DNA of 32,757 nt from Prosthecobacter debontii. GTDB lineage: Bacteria; Verrucomicrobiota; Verrucomicrobiia; Verrucomicrobiales; Akkermansiaceae. The DNA lies in the NCBI GenBank assembly GCA_945869855.1, contig CAMBQC010000010.1, positions 1 to 32,757 of the forward strand. Direction: 5' to 3'. Made by a program: the position numbers and the translations under genes. Position 1 is the first letter of the stretch. Every line of letters begins with the position of its first letter. Positions 1 through 6,951 of this stretch are shown in pieces. Under the pieces are notes generated by a model. It worked only from the letters and a program-made list of their open reading frames with translations. It had not been told where the DNA came from and made no database searches.

Positions 1-3
1 TGA

Positions 4-1404
4 ATGCTCCCTGTCATTCACTGGTTCCGTCGTGATCTGCGTGTCGCCGACAATACCGCCCTGCATCAAGCTGCCAGCCATGGCGCGCCGGTGATCCCGG
101 TTTACATTCTGAGTCGTTGGGAAAAATCGCATCATTGGACCGGCCCAAACCGCCAGCATTTCCTCTGCGGCTGTCTCGCCTCCTTGGCTAGGAACCTGGA
201 AACCCTGCAAGGTCGCCTCATCATCCGTGAGGGCGATGCCGTGGAGGAACTGCGAAAACTCATCACCGAGACCGGATCGACCGCCATCCATTTCAACCGC
301 AATCCCGACCCCTTTGGAAAAGCTGTCGAAGCAAGACTCGAAACACTCTGCAATCAACTTGGCATCAGCTGCCACGGTCATGACGACGTTTCCCTTCACA
401 ACCCCACCGCCGCCCTCACCCAATCCGGCTCCCCCTACAAGGTCTACACCCCGTTTTCGAGAAATTGGCTTTCGCTGGAAAAACCCGCCCCGCTGCCGAA
501 ACCCAAATCGCTTTCCACTCCAAACGGTATCCCATCGCTCGATCTCCCCACGGTCGCCTACTGGGGTTTAGAAGCTCCCGACACCGAGCTTCCCGAAGCG
601 GGCGAACGCGCCGCCCGCCTCCGCATGGATCGCGCTATTTTACAAATCATCTCCACCTACTCCGCGCGCCGCGACCTCCCCGCGGAGGACGGCACCTCCC
701 GCCTCTCGCAGGATCTCCGCTACGGACTCATCTCCGTGCGCACCCTTTTCCGCAAGGTCACCGAAGCCCGCCAATCCGCCGCCCCCGCCGCGCAGGCCTC
801 CATCGACATCTACATCAAGGAGCTCGCCTGGCGGGAATTCTACTTCGCCATCCTCCACCACTTTCCGCATGTCTTAGACCACGAGTTCAACACCGATTGG
901 AAAGGCCTGCCATGGGACGAACCGGGCGAAAAATTCGAGCTCTGGAAACAGGGACGCACTGGTTTCCCCATCGTCGATGCAGGGATGCGCCAACTCCTCA
1001 AGACCGGTTTCATGCACAACCGCGTCCGCATGATCACCGCCATGTTCCTCACCAAGGATCTCCACATCGATTGGAAACTCGGCGAGTCCCACTTCATGCA
1101 GCACCTCACCGACGGCGAGATTGCCTCCAACAACGGCGGCTGGCAATGGTCCGCCGGCACCGGAGCCGACGCCGCACCGTATTTCCGCATCCAAAACCCA
1201 TGGTCGCAGACCGCCAAGCACGACCCCGACGGGAAATACATTAAGCGCTGGATTCCCGAGTTGGCAAACATCCATCCGAAACGTTTCCATGCCCCTCCCG
1301 AGGACGGACGCCCGCTCGCCGACGGCTACCCCCTCCCCTGCCTCGACCACAAGACCGAGCGCGACCGCACCCTAGCCATTTTCAAAAAACATCGGGCAAA
1401 ATGA
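4..1404 (+). CDS. phrB: Deoxyribodipyrimidine photolyase (class I CPD type)
   Basis: Light-driven DNA repair enzyme that splits UV-induced pyrimidine dimers with a reduced FAD cofactor. The 466-residue length is normal for class I photolyases. The N-terminal antenna domain (about 3-160) opens with WFRRDLRVADN; the FAD-binding helical domain (about 200-455) carries RRDLPAEDGTSRLS, ELAWREFYF, GFPIVDAGMRQL, MHNRVRM, and the NNGGWQW segment whose Asn and Trp belong to the flavin pocket and electron-transfer tryptophan chain. PYFRIQNPWSQ near the C-terminus is also typical. The ATG lies three bases after the window edge, directly behind a TGA, so an upstream gene may end there. The stop overlaps the next start as ATGA, indicating co-translation. 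A cryptochrome is the alternative; motif agreement with repair photolyases makes that less likely. Confidence 0.95.
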   Translation: MLPVIHWFRRDLRVADNTALHQAASHGAPVIPVYILSRWEKSHHWTGPNRQHFLCGCLASLARNLETLQGRLIIREGDAVEELRKLITETGSTAIHFNRNPDPFGKAVEARLETLCNQLGISCHGHDDVSLHNPTAALTQSGSPYKVYTPFSRNWLSLEKPAPLPKPKSLSTPNGIPSLDLPTVAYWGLEAPDTELPEAGERAARLRMDRAILQIISTYSARRDLPAEDGTSRLSQDLRYGLISVRTLFRKVTEARQSAAPAAQASIDIYIKELAWREFYFAILHHFPHVLDHEFNTDWKGLPWDEPGEKFELWKQGRTGFPIVDAGMRQLLKTGFMHNRVRMITAMFLTKDLHIDWKLGESHFMQHLTDGEIASNNGGWQWSAGTGADAAPYFRIQNPWSQTAKHDPDGKYIKRWIPELANIHPKRFHAPPEDGRPLADGYPLPCLDHKTERDRTLAIFKKHRAK

Positions 1405-2210
1405 AATTCGCCATCTGCAACGAAACCTTCCGCGCCCACGACTTCCCCGGCACCTGCGCCGAGGCCGCCCGCCACGGCTACACCGGCCTTGAGATCGCCC
1501 CCTTCACCCTCGGAAATCCGGAAACGCTCACCATCGACGACGCGGAAAAGCTCGGCTCCATCGTCCGCGACCACGGCCTTGAAACGGTCGGCTTTCACTG
1601 GCTGCTCGCGAAAACCGAAGGCTACCACCTAACCGATCCCGACCCCGCGGTCCAAGCCCGCACCTTCTCTTACGCCCGCCACCTCGCCGAGCTCTGCTCC
1701 ACCATGGGTGGCGGTATCATGGTCTGGGGCAGCCCGCAGCAACGCACCCTCCATCCATCCTGGTCGCGCCCGGACGCCGAGGCGCGCACCATCGATTTCT
1801 TTCAGCGCCTCTCCCCCCATCTCACGGCGGCGGGCGTCACCATCGCCTTCGAGTTCCTCGGCCCGTCCGAAACGAACTTCCTCAACACCGCCGCCGAGAC
1901 CATCGCCCTGTTAGAGAAAATCAACTCACCGAACGTCCGGCTCCACCTCGACGTGAAAGCCATGTCCGCCGACACCCGCCCCATCCCGCAGATCGTCCGC
2001 ACCTTCCTGCCCTGGACCGCCCACTTCCACGCCAACGACCCCAACCTCCGCGGCCCCGGCATGGGCGACATCGACTTCCCCCCCATCGCCGCCGAACTGA
2101 TCCAAGGCGGCTACGACAAATGGGTTTCCGTCGAGGTCTTCGACACCACCATCCCCCCCGAAAACCTCGCGGCGGAGAGCATGAAAAACCTCCGGGCGGC
2201 CTTCCGTTAG
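1401..2210 (+). CDS. Sugar phosphate isomerase/epimerase-like TIM-barrel protein
   Basis: A 269-residue cytoplasmic protein of the xylose-isomerase-like / AP-endonuclease-2 TIM-barrel superfamily. The barrel starts with KFAICNETF and shows the spaced metal-binding residues of the family: Glu in FEFLGP, Asp in LHLDVKAM, His in HFHANDP and Glu in SVEVFD near the end. Members isomerise or epimerise sugars, inosose or keto acids through a divalent metal; the substrate cannot be read from sequence. It overlaps the photolyase gene by 4 bp (ATGA), so the two are probably one transcript although their functions have no obvious link. An MFS transporter converges on it from the other strand, which might supply a sugar, but that is only inference. 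Confidence 0.85.
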   Translation: MKFAICNETFRAHDFPGTCAEAARHGYTGLEIAPFTLGNPETLTIDDAEKLGSIVRDHGLETVGFHWLLAKTEGYHLTDPDPAVQARTFSYARHLAELCSTMGGGIMVWGSPQQRTLHPSWSRPDAEARTIDFFQRLSPHLTAAGVTIAFEFLGPSETNFLNTAAETIALLEKINSPNVRLHLDVKAMSADTRPIPQIVRTFLPWTAHFHANDPNLRGPGMGDIDFPPIAAELIQGGYDKWVSVEVFDTTIPPENLAAESMKNLRAAFR

Positions 2211-2235
2211 GGCAACCCAAGCCATCCGGCTGACG

Positions 2236-2305
2236 GGTCGGGAAATGTTCACCTGGGCTGTTTCCGGTCCCGGATTGGGGCGTTGAGCATTTTCCGACCG
2301 TTTTT
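2236..2305 (+). terminator. Possible terminator between convergent genes
   Basis: A 12-base arm (2236-2247, GGTCGGGAAATG) pairs with 2288-2299 (CATTTTCCGACC) with one G-T wobble and is followed by G and five T at 2301-2305. The loop of about 40 bases is long, so this is a weak call. Its position 26 bases after the isomerase stop and before the convergent MFS stop fits a terminator. Confidence 0.35.
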
Positions 2306-2322
2306 CCCCTCCCATAGCAACC

Positions 2323-3783
2323 TCAATCCTCCGGCAGCGGCTTGCCTTTGGTTTCCGGCAGGAAGGGCAGGACAATGATCCCGAGCAGGAAGATCAGGCA
2401 CATCCAGGATGCGGCGTCGCGGAATGCATCGATCTTTGCGACGGTTTTGAGCGCGCCGAGGGCGGCTTCGCTAATCCCCGCCGGGGCGCCGTCCGCCGCC
2501 GCTTTCTGGGCGGTCTTGCCGAATCCGGCCGCCAGCGCGCCGAGTGTGAACGGGCCGAGCGCCGCGAGGTAGCGCCCCACGTTGTAGCAGAACGAGACGC
2601 CGGTGGCGCGCAGGCGCGTCGGGAACAATTCGGGGAGATAGATCGAGAATCCGGCGAACACCGAAAGATGGAAGAAGCCCATCAGCGGAGCCATCCACAG
2701 GATGTCCCAGCGGCCGTTGATTTTCCCGATCATCTGGAACACGAAAACCGTCACCAGCAGGGAACCCGCGAAAAAGATCGCGAAGGATTTCTTCCGCCCG
2801 AGGTTCACCGCGAAGCGGGTGAAGATAAGCATGCCCGCGAAGGCACCTACGTTGAACATGAGCAGGTTAAGCGACATCCAGAGCTGCTTGCCCTTGTTGA
2901 CCTCCTCCGCCGCGGCTCCCGCCTGCGCGAGGTTGTGCGAGACGATGTCCCCCACGAGGTCAGAGGAAAAGACCCCGATTCCCCATAAGCCGATGACCCC
3001 GGCGCAGGACAGCACCATGCCGAACAGCGCGTGCCTGCGCCAGACCGCGTGCCCGAAGAGATCCCGGTAGGAACCCGCACGCTTGCCTTCCGCGCGCGCC
3101 TTGTCGCGGGATTGCGTCCAAGATTCCGGCTCTTTCATGCGGAGCTGGATCGTTGCGACGAGGAACGCCGGCAAGGCACCGATCACGAACAGCCACTTCC
3201 AATAATTCTGATCCTCACCCAGCGCCGTGAGCGCGATGGAAAGTCCGATGAAACCGGCGGCGCAGTTTCCGACCGCTGAAAACGACTGGAGCACCCCGAG
3301 CGCACGAGGCCGGATGTGGCTCGGCACCGTGTCCGCGACGAGCGCCACGGCAAGCCCGAAGACCCCGCCGACGCCCAGCCCGGTGATGAAGCGATAGACG
3401 GCGAAGTCCGTGAAGCTCTGCGAAAGCGCCGAAAGACCCGTCGCGATCGAATAAAGCAGCACCGTGACGGAAAGCATCTTCGCCCTGCCATAGCGATCAC
3501 CCAAAGAGCCAAAAATCATACCGCCCGTCGCCCATCCCAATACGAAGATCGACGTTGCGAGCGCACCGGCCTGAATCGGAAACTTACCAAAAAGAATCAG
3601 CTCTTGTTTGGCTCCGAGCAAAGCATCCATAGCGGGTTTGCGAGCAAGATTGAAAAGCTGCTGATCCAGGCAATCGAACATCCATGCCAGCGTGGCGACG
3701 ATGAAAACCAAGCGCTGGTAAGGCTTTAGCTGGCTCCACCAGCCGGTGGCGTTCGGGTTGAAATCTGCGGCTTGGTTCGACAT
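2323..3783 (-). CDS. MFS transporter (sugar/carboxylate-porter-like)
   Basis: Major facilitator superfamily inner-membrane transporter of 486 residues, with about twelve hydrophobic helices in two halves. The loop between TM2 and TM3 holds the family signature GSLGDRYGRAK (residues 92-102), and the second half contains PELFPTRLRATG, the sugar-porter-like motif after TM10. Conserved RFITGLGVGG lies in TM4. A long hydrophilic loop with AEGKRAGSYRDLF separates the halves. Substrate is not determinable; relatives carry sugars, aromatic acids or monocarboxylates by proton symport. The gene stands alone on the minus strand, with the hypothetical gene 59 bp upstream in the same orientation. Start chosen at ATG in front of SNQAADF; no Shine-Dalgarno is visible. 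Confidence 0.9.
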   Translation of the reverse strand: MSNQAADFNPNATGWWSQLKPYQRLVFIVATLAWMFDCLDQQLFNLARKPAMDALLGAKQELILFGKFPIQAGALATSIFVLGWATGGMIFGSLGDRYGRAKMLSVTVLLYSIATGLSALSQSFTDFAVYRFITGLGVGGVFGLAVALVADTVPSHIRPRALGVLQSFSAVGNCAAGFIGLSIALTALGEDQNYWKWLFVIGALPAFLVATIQLRMKEPESWTQSRDKARAEGKRAGSYRDLFGHAVWRRHALFGMVLSCAGVIGLWGIGVFSSDLVGDIVSHNLAQAGAAAEEVNKGKQLWMSLNLLMFNVGAFAGMLIFTRFAVNLGRKKSFAIFFAGSLLVTVFVFQMIGKINGRWDILWMAPLMGFFHLSVFAGFSIYLPELFPTRLRATGVSFCYNVGRYLAALGPFTLGALAAGFGKTAQKAAADGAPAGISEAALGALKTVAKIDAFRDAASWMCLIFLLGIIVLPFLPETKGKPLPED

Positions 3784-3842
3784 GGTTCGGATGGGCTAAA
3801 GGTTCAGGTGACTCCACCGCCCCCCGCCGCACCCGGCAAGCA

Positions 3843-4331
3843 CTATTTCGGGCAAAGCCGGACAGGGATAAAAATCCCCTCCCGGGCGATCTGCCTACCA
3901 TCTAACGGGAAATCGCCTCGTCCGCGCAAGACACGCCGGGCGATGTGGAAGCATTTCCATGCGCGGGCAATGCGCTCCTCCCGCCGCGGCCCGCTCATCC
4001 GCGTGGCGAGGTGCTGGAAATGGCGCACCGGATTGCCGAGGAATCCCACCGTGCCGTCGGCGGCGTGTTCCAAGATCCACTCCAGCGCGGCGTAGGGCCA
4101 CGGCCACTTTTTCAAAACCGGGTCATCGTCCCGCAGGTCGGCGGAGAAAGCCTTGTTGAGTTGCAGGATCGCCTGCGCAGGTTTTCCCGCAAGCCAATGA
4201 CCCTGAGCAAAGGCGAGCGCGTCGAGATAGAAGGCGGCGCTGCGATCCACCCCATGCCGCATCGGTTTTCCGGGATCGTGTTCGGGCAGATAAGGGCAGT
4301 CGGAAATCACGTGGCGGAATTGTTCACACAC
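3843..4331 (-). CDS. Conserved hypothetical protein
   Basis: A 162-residue protein with no function I recognise. The stretch from DRSAAFYLDAL through QGHWLAGKPAQA, LQLNKAFSADL and WPWPYAALEWIL has the look of a helical, conserved fold, and the C-terminal third is basic (SGPRREERIARAWKC). No signal peptide or membrane helix is seen. The GTG start used here is uncertain: the same frame stays open for at least 20 codons upstream and reads like helix-forming protein (EIRGLLEIV), but offers only rare start codons, so the real start may be further up, towards the divergent phosphofructokinase start at 4413. It could be co-transcribed with the MFS gene 59 bp downstream. Confidence 0.65.
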   Translation of the reverse strand: MCEQFRHVISDCPYLPEHDPGKPMRHGVDRSAAFYLDALAFAQGHWLAGKPAQAILQLNKAFSADLRDDDPVLKKWPWPYAALEWILEHAADGTVGFLGNPVRHFQHLATRMSGPRREERIARAWKCFHIARRVLRGRGDFPLDGRQIAREGIFIPVRLCPK

Positions 4332-4412
4332 AAAGGAAACGATTTCAAGCAGCCCCCTGATTTCAGGAATCTCCTTGCCGCGTGGAGGTGAAACCGGAAT
4401 CCTCCCGCGCGT

Positions 4413-5639
4413 ATGAGCAACCGTCTTGAAGGAAAAGTCCTAGTCGCCCAAGGTGGCGGCCCCACCCCGGTCATCAACCAGAGCATCGTCGGCGTTGCGC
4501 TGGAAGCCCGGAAATTCTCGCAGGTCACCTGCATCTACGGCGCGGTGCACGGCGTTTCCGGCATCATCAACGAGAACTTCGTCGATCTCACGCGGGAAAC
4601 GACCCACAACCTGGAACAGGTTGCCGGAACCCCTTCCTCCGGCCTACTCTCCACCCGCGACAAGCCCGACGAAGAATACTGCGCGCGCATGTTCGAGGTC
4701 ATGAAAGCCCATGATATCCGCTACTTTTTCTATGTCGGCGGCAACGATTCCTCGGACACCGTCCGCATCGTCAACGAGCAGGCGAAGGCCGCAGACTACG
4801 AACTCCGCGCGATCCACATCCCCAAGACCATCGACAATGACCTGATGGAAAACGACCACTGCCCCGGCTTCGGCTCGGCGGCGCGCTTCGTGGCTCAGGC
4901 GTTCATGGGCGTGAATCTCGACAACCGCGCCCTGCAGGGCGTCTACATCGGCTGCATCATGGGCCGCCATGCCGGCTTCCTCACCGCCGCCTCCGCTCTC
5001 GCGCAGAAATATTTCAACGACGGCCCGCACCTCGTCTATGTACCGGAGCGCCACTTCAAGACCGAGCAGTTGCTCGCCGACGTGGATCGCGTCTATTCGA
5101 AATACGGCATGTGCACCATCGCCGTTTCCGAAGGCATTTCCGACCCGGACGGCACGCCGATGATCGTGAAACTCCTCGGCAAGGAGGAGCGCGACTCCCA
5201 CGGGAACGTCCAACTCTCCGGCACCGGTGCCCTCGGCGACCTGCTCGCCGATACCATTCGCGACGGCCTCAAAATCAAGCGCGTGCGCTCCGACACCTTC
5301 GGCTACCTCCAGCGCTCCTTCATGGGCATCCAGTCGGACCGCGATGCCCGCGAAGCCCGCGAGGTCGGCGAGAAAGCCGTGCAATACGCAATGTGGGACA
5401 ACGTCGACGGCTCGGTCGCGATCAAGCGTCCCGTGCTCGATTACTCGGTCGATTACGAACTGGTGGATATCAAAAAAGTCGCCGGAAAGACCCGCCACAT
5501 GCCGGACAACTTCATCAACGAAGAGGGCAACGGCGTCACGCAGGATTTCATGAACTACTGCCGCCCGCTGCTCGGCTCCAACATTCCCGAGCCACACCGC
5601 CTCCGCGCACCCGCCGTCGCTAAAATTCTCAATCGCTGA
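4413..5639 (+). CDS. pfp: 6-phosphofructokinase, pyrophosphate-dependent type
   Basis: Glycolytic enzyme converting fructose-6-phosphate to fructose-1,6-bisphosphate in the cytoplasm; the sequence type suggests pyrophosphate rather than ATP as phosphoryl donor, which makes the step reversible. The 408-residue protein has the nucleotide/PPi loop GGGPTPVIN (14-22), GGNDSSDT (109-116) in place of the ATP-enzyme GGDGS, the catalytic PKTIDND (137-143) with the Lys characteristic of PPi users, and the sugar-phosphate motif MGRHAGFLTA (183-192). Donor specificity is inferred from these motifs. The gene is monocistronic: it starts divergently from the hypothetical gene and is followed by the inverted-repeat element. 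A purine-rich GGAGGTGA lies about 20 bases before the ATG, too far for a normal ribosome site. Confidence 0.88.
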   Translation: MSNRLEGKVLVAQGGGPTPVINQSIVGVALEARKFSQVTCIYGAVHGVSGIINENFVDLTRETTHNLEQVAGTPSSGLLSTRDKPDEEYCARMFEVMKAHDIRYFFYVGGNDSSDTVRIVNEQAKAADYELRAIHIPKTIDNDLMENDHCPGFGSAARFVAQAFMGVNLDNRALQGVYIGCIMGRHAGFLTAASALAQKYFNDGPHLVYVPERHFKTEQLLADVDRVYSKYGMCTIAVSEGISDPDGTPMIVKLLGKEERDSHGNVQLSGTGALGDLLADTIRDGLKIKRVRSDTFGYLQRSFMGIQSDRDAREAREVGEKAVQYAMWDNVDGSVAIKRPVLDYSVDYELVDIKKVAGKTRHMPDNFINEEGNGVTQDFMNYCRPLLGSNIPEPHRLRAPAVAKILNR

Positions 5640-5659
5640 ACACACCGTCCTTTTAAGAG

Positions 5660-5880
5660 CGTTTGCCCATTCGCGTCAATTTAAGGTGTAAGTCCGCAGC
5701 CTCGTTGATATAGCGATGATCGTTTGCGCTTACATCGCCTAATATGCTTGGGATATATCGGTATTTCTGACTTCAAGCTTCGCAATATGCGGAGTCACCC
5801 CGATAGCCATGTGTAGAGTTTTTCCGCGCTGATCTCTATGCGAGGTTTCCACTTTTTAAATTGACGCGAATGGGCAAACG
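5660..5880. repeat. Inverted-repeat element A (221 bp, 25-bp perfect ends)
   Basis: Bases 5660-5684 are the exact reverse complement of 5856-5880 (25 of 25), enclosing 171 bp of AT-richer sequence with no open frame. Inside are further pairings: CCTCG near the left end with CGAGG near the right, GCGATG with CATCGC around 5712-5737, and a local hairpin at 5778-5794 (CTTCGCA, loop ATA, TGCGGAG). As RNA or single-stranded DNA it would fold into one long branched hairpin. It begins 20 bp after the phosphofructokinase stop. No target-site duplication is obvious. Its ends (GTTTGCC inward, GGTCTA just outside on the right) resemble the element at 19902-20136. A non-autonomous mobile element or a large bidirectional terminator are the main readings. 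Confidence 0.8.
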
Positions 5881-6018
5881 GTCTAGTCCATTATGTTGTA
5901 ATGGTAATATTTCTGGCCCACCCCCGCTTTTTCAGGAGCCATGGGGCGCGGTTGCGTGAATGCCGCCTGAAAGCCGAGGTCGAGGAAGCCGGTAAGAGAA
6001 ATTAGGGAGAACGCAGCG
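5881..6018. other. Intergenic stretch with a small hairpin
   Basis: Holds a perfect 6-bp hairpin at 5888-5904 (CCATTA, loop TGTTG, TAATGG). A short plus-strand frame near 5940-6003 reads ARLRECRLKAEVEEAG, possibly the tail of a vanished gene, but it cannot be assigned. Nothing else is recognised. Confidence 0.3.
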
Positions 6019-6075
6019 TGTTTGGTTGCGGTTGACGATTACGACGCTTGCCAGGCGGCAGAGCTTGGTGAGGTT
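6019..6075 (-). pseudogene. Fragment of a YefM/Phd-type antitoxin gene
   Basis: Read on the minus strand this translates NLTKLCR then SVVIVNRNQT, matching NLTKLCRSGKRFVIANRNQP of the intact antitoxin at 6566-6817. At DNA level 22 bases at 6056-6077 are identical to 6762-6783. Only about 19 codons remain, with neither start nor stop, so it is a dead partial copy. It lies directly downstream of the VapC remnant. Confidence 0.75.
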
Positions 6076-6087
6076 CGGCTGCTGCGT

Positions 6088-6213
6088 TCAGCTGGGTTTC
6101 CAGAGCGGAACCAACTTTGATTTTCGGATCAGCCGGTGTTTGGTTGCCAAGGGCAACTTGAGTGCGTGGGCAGTGACAACGGTAAGGCGATCCGCCGGAT
6201 CCCGATGAAAGGA
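6088..6213 (-). pseudogene. C-terminal remnant of a VapC (PIN-domain) toxin
   Basis: Forty-one codons plus the natural TGA stop read as the end of a PIN-domain ribonuclease: FHRDPADRLTVVTAHALK, then LPLATKHRLIRKSKLVPLW. HRDPADR carries the conserved acidic residue of PIN active sites, and the closing pattern is typical of VapC tails. The N-terminal two thirds, with the first catalytic acids, are missing. The upstream edge joins directly, out of frame, to an antitoxin N-terminus (6212-6256), as expected after an internal deletion of a vapBC-like pair. Assignment rests on motif recognition only. Confidence 0.7.
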
Positions 6214-6256
6214 GGCACTTGGTCTTGAATTCCGTAGCGGTCACTGTTCGCTTAAT
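6212..6256 (-). pseudogene. N-terminal remnant of a Phd/YefM-family antitoxin
   Basis: The minus strand reads KRTVTATEFKTKCL, the characteristic first residues of a Phd/YefM antitoxin (usual form MKxVxATEFKxKCL). The expected initiator is ATT instead of ATG at 6254-6256. After KCL the frame is lost and the sequence continues as the VapC tail in another frame, so roughly the last 60 antitoxin codons and most of the toxin have been deleted. Confidence 0.65.
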
Positions 6257-6306
6257 GACCAGTGTATGTGACCAGTCAGGCAAAGGTAAACGAGGATGGC
6301 GTTGTG

Positions 6307-6585
6307 TCATTTCCCGCGCTTACCCAGAATCTGCTCGAAAAGTTCATAGATCACATCACGTGTGTTCGCGTATTCGAGGAGAATTTCCTTTCCTGAAATC
6401 TGACGGAAGATGATGCGGATGCCGCCGATGCGGAGTCGGTTGAATCCCTCAAGGTTTCCTTGCAATCCCTTGATGTCGCCCCTCCCTTTCGCCAAGGTGC
6501 GCAAGGCCGTGCGGACGCGGTGCTTGGTTTGCGGCGGCAGGGCGCAGAGCCAGTCAGCGACCTGATCAGAGGCCGAAATTTTCAT
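6307..6585 (-). CDS. RelE/ParE-family toxin
   Basis: A 92-residue type II toxin of the RelE/ParE superfamily. Members either cleave mRNA on the ribosome or poison gyrase; which one applies cannot be read here. Family features are the N-terminal helix pair (QVADWLCALPPQTKHRVRTAL), the GxxxxL-G-L core in KGLQGNLEGFNRLRIGGIRIIF, and the C-terminal strand-helix ANTRDVIYELF. Its start overlaps the upstream antitoxin by 20 bp, the usual arrangement for translational coupling, so antitoxin is made first. Remnants of other toxin-antitoxin genes begin 50 bp downstream. Confidence 0.85.
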   Translation of the reverse strand: MKISASDQVADWLCALPPQTKHRVRTALRTLAKGRGDIKGLQGNLEGFNRLRIGGIRIIFRQISGKEILLEYANTRDVIYELFEQILGKRGK

Positions 6586-6817
6586 CGTCGAGGTTCAGCG
6601 GCCGGTATTGGGTTTTGCCGACCTTGGCGGAGCGGATGGCGGTCATGGCGGCGGGATCGGCGAGGACATCCATGGTTTCCATGAGGGCTTCGAAATCCTC
6701 CACCGGCATCGCGACGACGACAGGTTGGTTGCGGTTAGCGATGACGAAGCGCTTACCCGAGCGGCAGAGCTTGGTGAGGTTCGCCTGCGCCTCCTTCATG
6801 TTGTACGTATCAGGCAT
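6566..6817 (-). CDS. YefM/Phd-type antitoxin
   Basis: An 83-residue antitoxin that would bind and neutralise the RelE-type toxin and autorepress the operon. YNMKEAQANLTKL is the DNA-binding N-terminal signature of the Phd/YefM family, followed by RFVIANRNQPVVVAM and EDFEALMETM; the C-terminal half (PLNLDDENFGL) would be the toxin-wrapping segment. The ATG at 6815-6817 was chosen over a longer frame because family homology begins there and because a promoter-like sequence ends exactly before it. The 3' end overlaps the toxin start by 20 bp. Confidence 0.85.
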   Translation of the reverse strand: MPDTYNMKEAQANLTKLCRSGKRFVIANRNQPVVVAMPVEDFEALMETMDVLADPAAMTAIRSAKVGKTQYRPLNLDDENFGL

Positions 6818-6852
6818 AGGTTTTGTATAGACGAAAAATGGGGCGGTAGCAA
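6818..6852 (-). promoter_or_regulatory. Predicted promoter of the antitoxin-toxin operon (leaderless)
   Basis: On the minus strand TTGCTA (6847-6852) is separated by exactly 17 bp from TATACA (6824-6829). Counting from that -10 element places the first transcribed base on the A of the antitoxin ATG, predicting an mRNA with no leader. Each hexamer matches four of six consensus positions, and there is no Shine-Dalgarno, which agrees with leaderless translation. Confidence 0.45.
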
Positions 6853-6871
6853 GGCGTGAGTTCAGAAAGAC

Positions 6872-6949
6872 GGAGACTGCAAGTCTCCCGGACGGACCCG
6901 CCTTCGCCAAGGCTAAGGACGGGCAGGCTGGGGACTGCAAGTCCCAGCC
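6872..6949. repeat. Hairpin cluster downstream of thrS
   Basis: Two hairpins share the core GACTGCAAGTC: 6872-6888 (7-bp stem GGAGACT/AGTCTCC, loop GCA) and 6926-6949 (GGCT plus GGGACT with AGTCCC plus AGCC, one bulged G, loop GCA). Between them GCCTT-CGCC-AAGGC forms a third stem. The cluster begins two bases after the thrS stop on the minus strand, so it could terminate or protect the thrS transcript; the repeated core also looks like a REP-type unit. Confidence 0.6.
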
Positions 6950-6951
6950 AC

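Noticed and set aside
5660-5880. tRNA or known small RNA in element A
   Set aside because: No cloverleaf arms or TTCGA-type T-loop could be found; the structure is dominated by the inverted ends.
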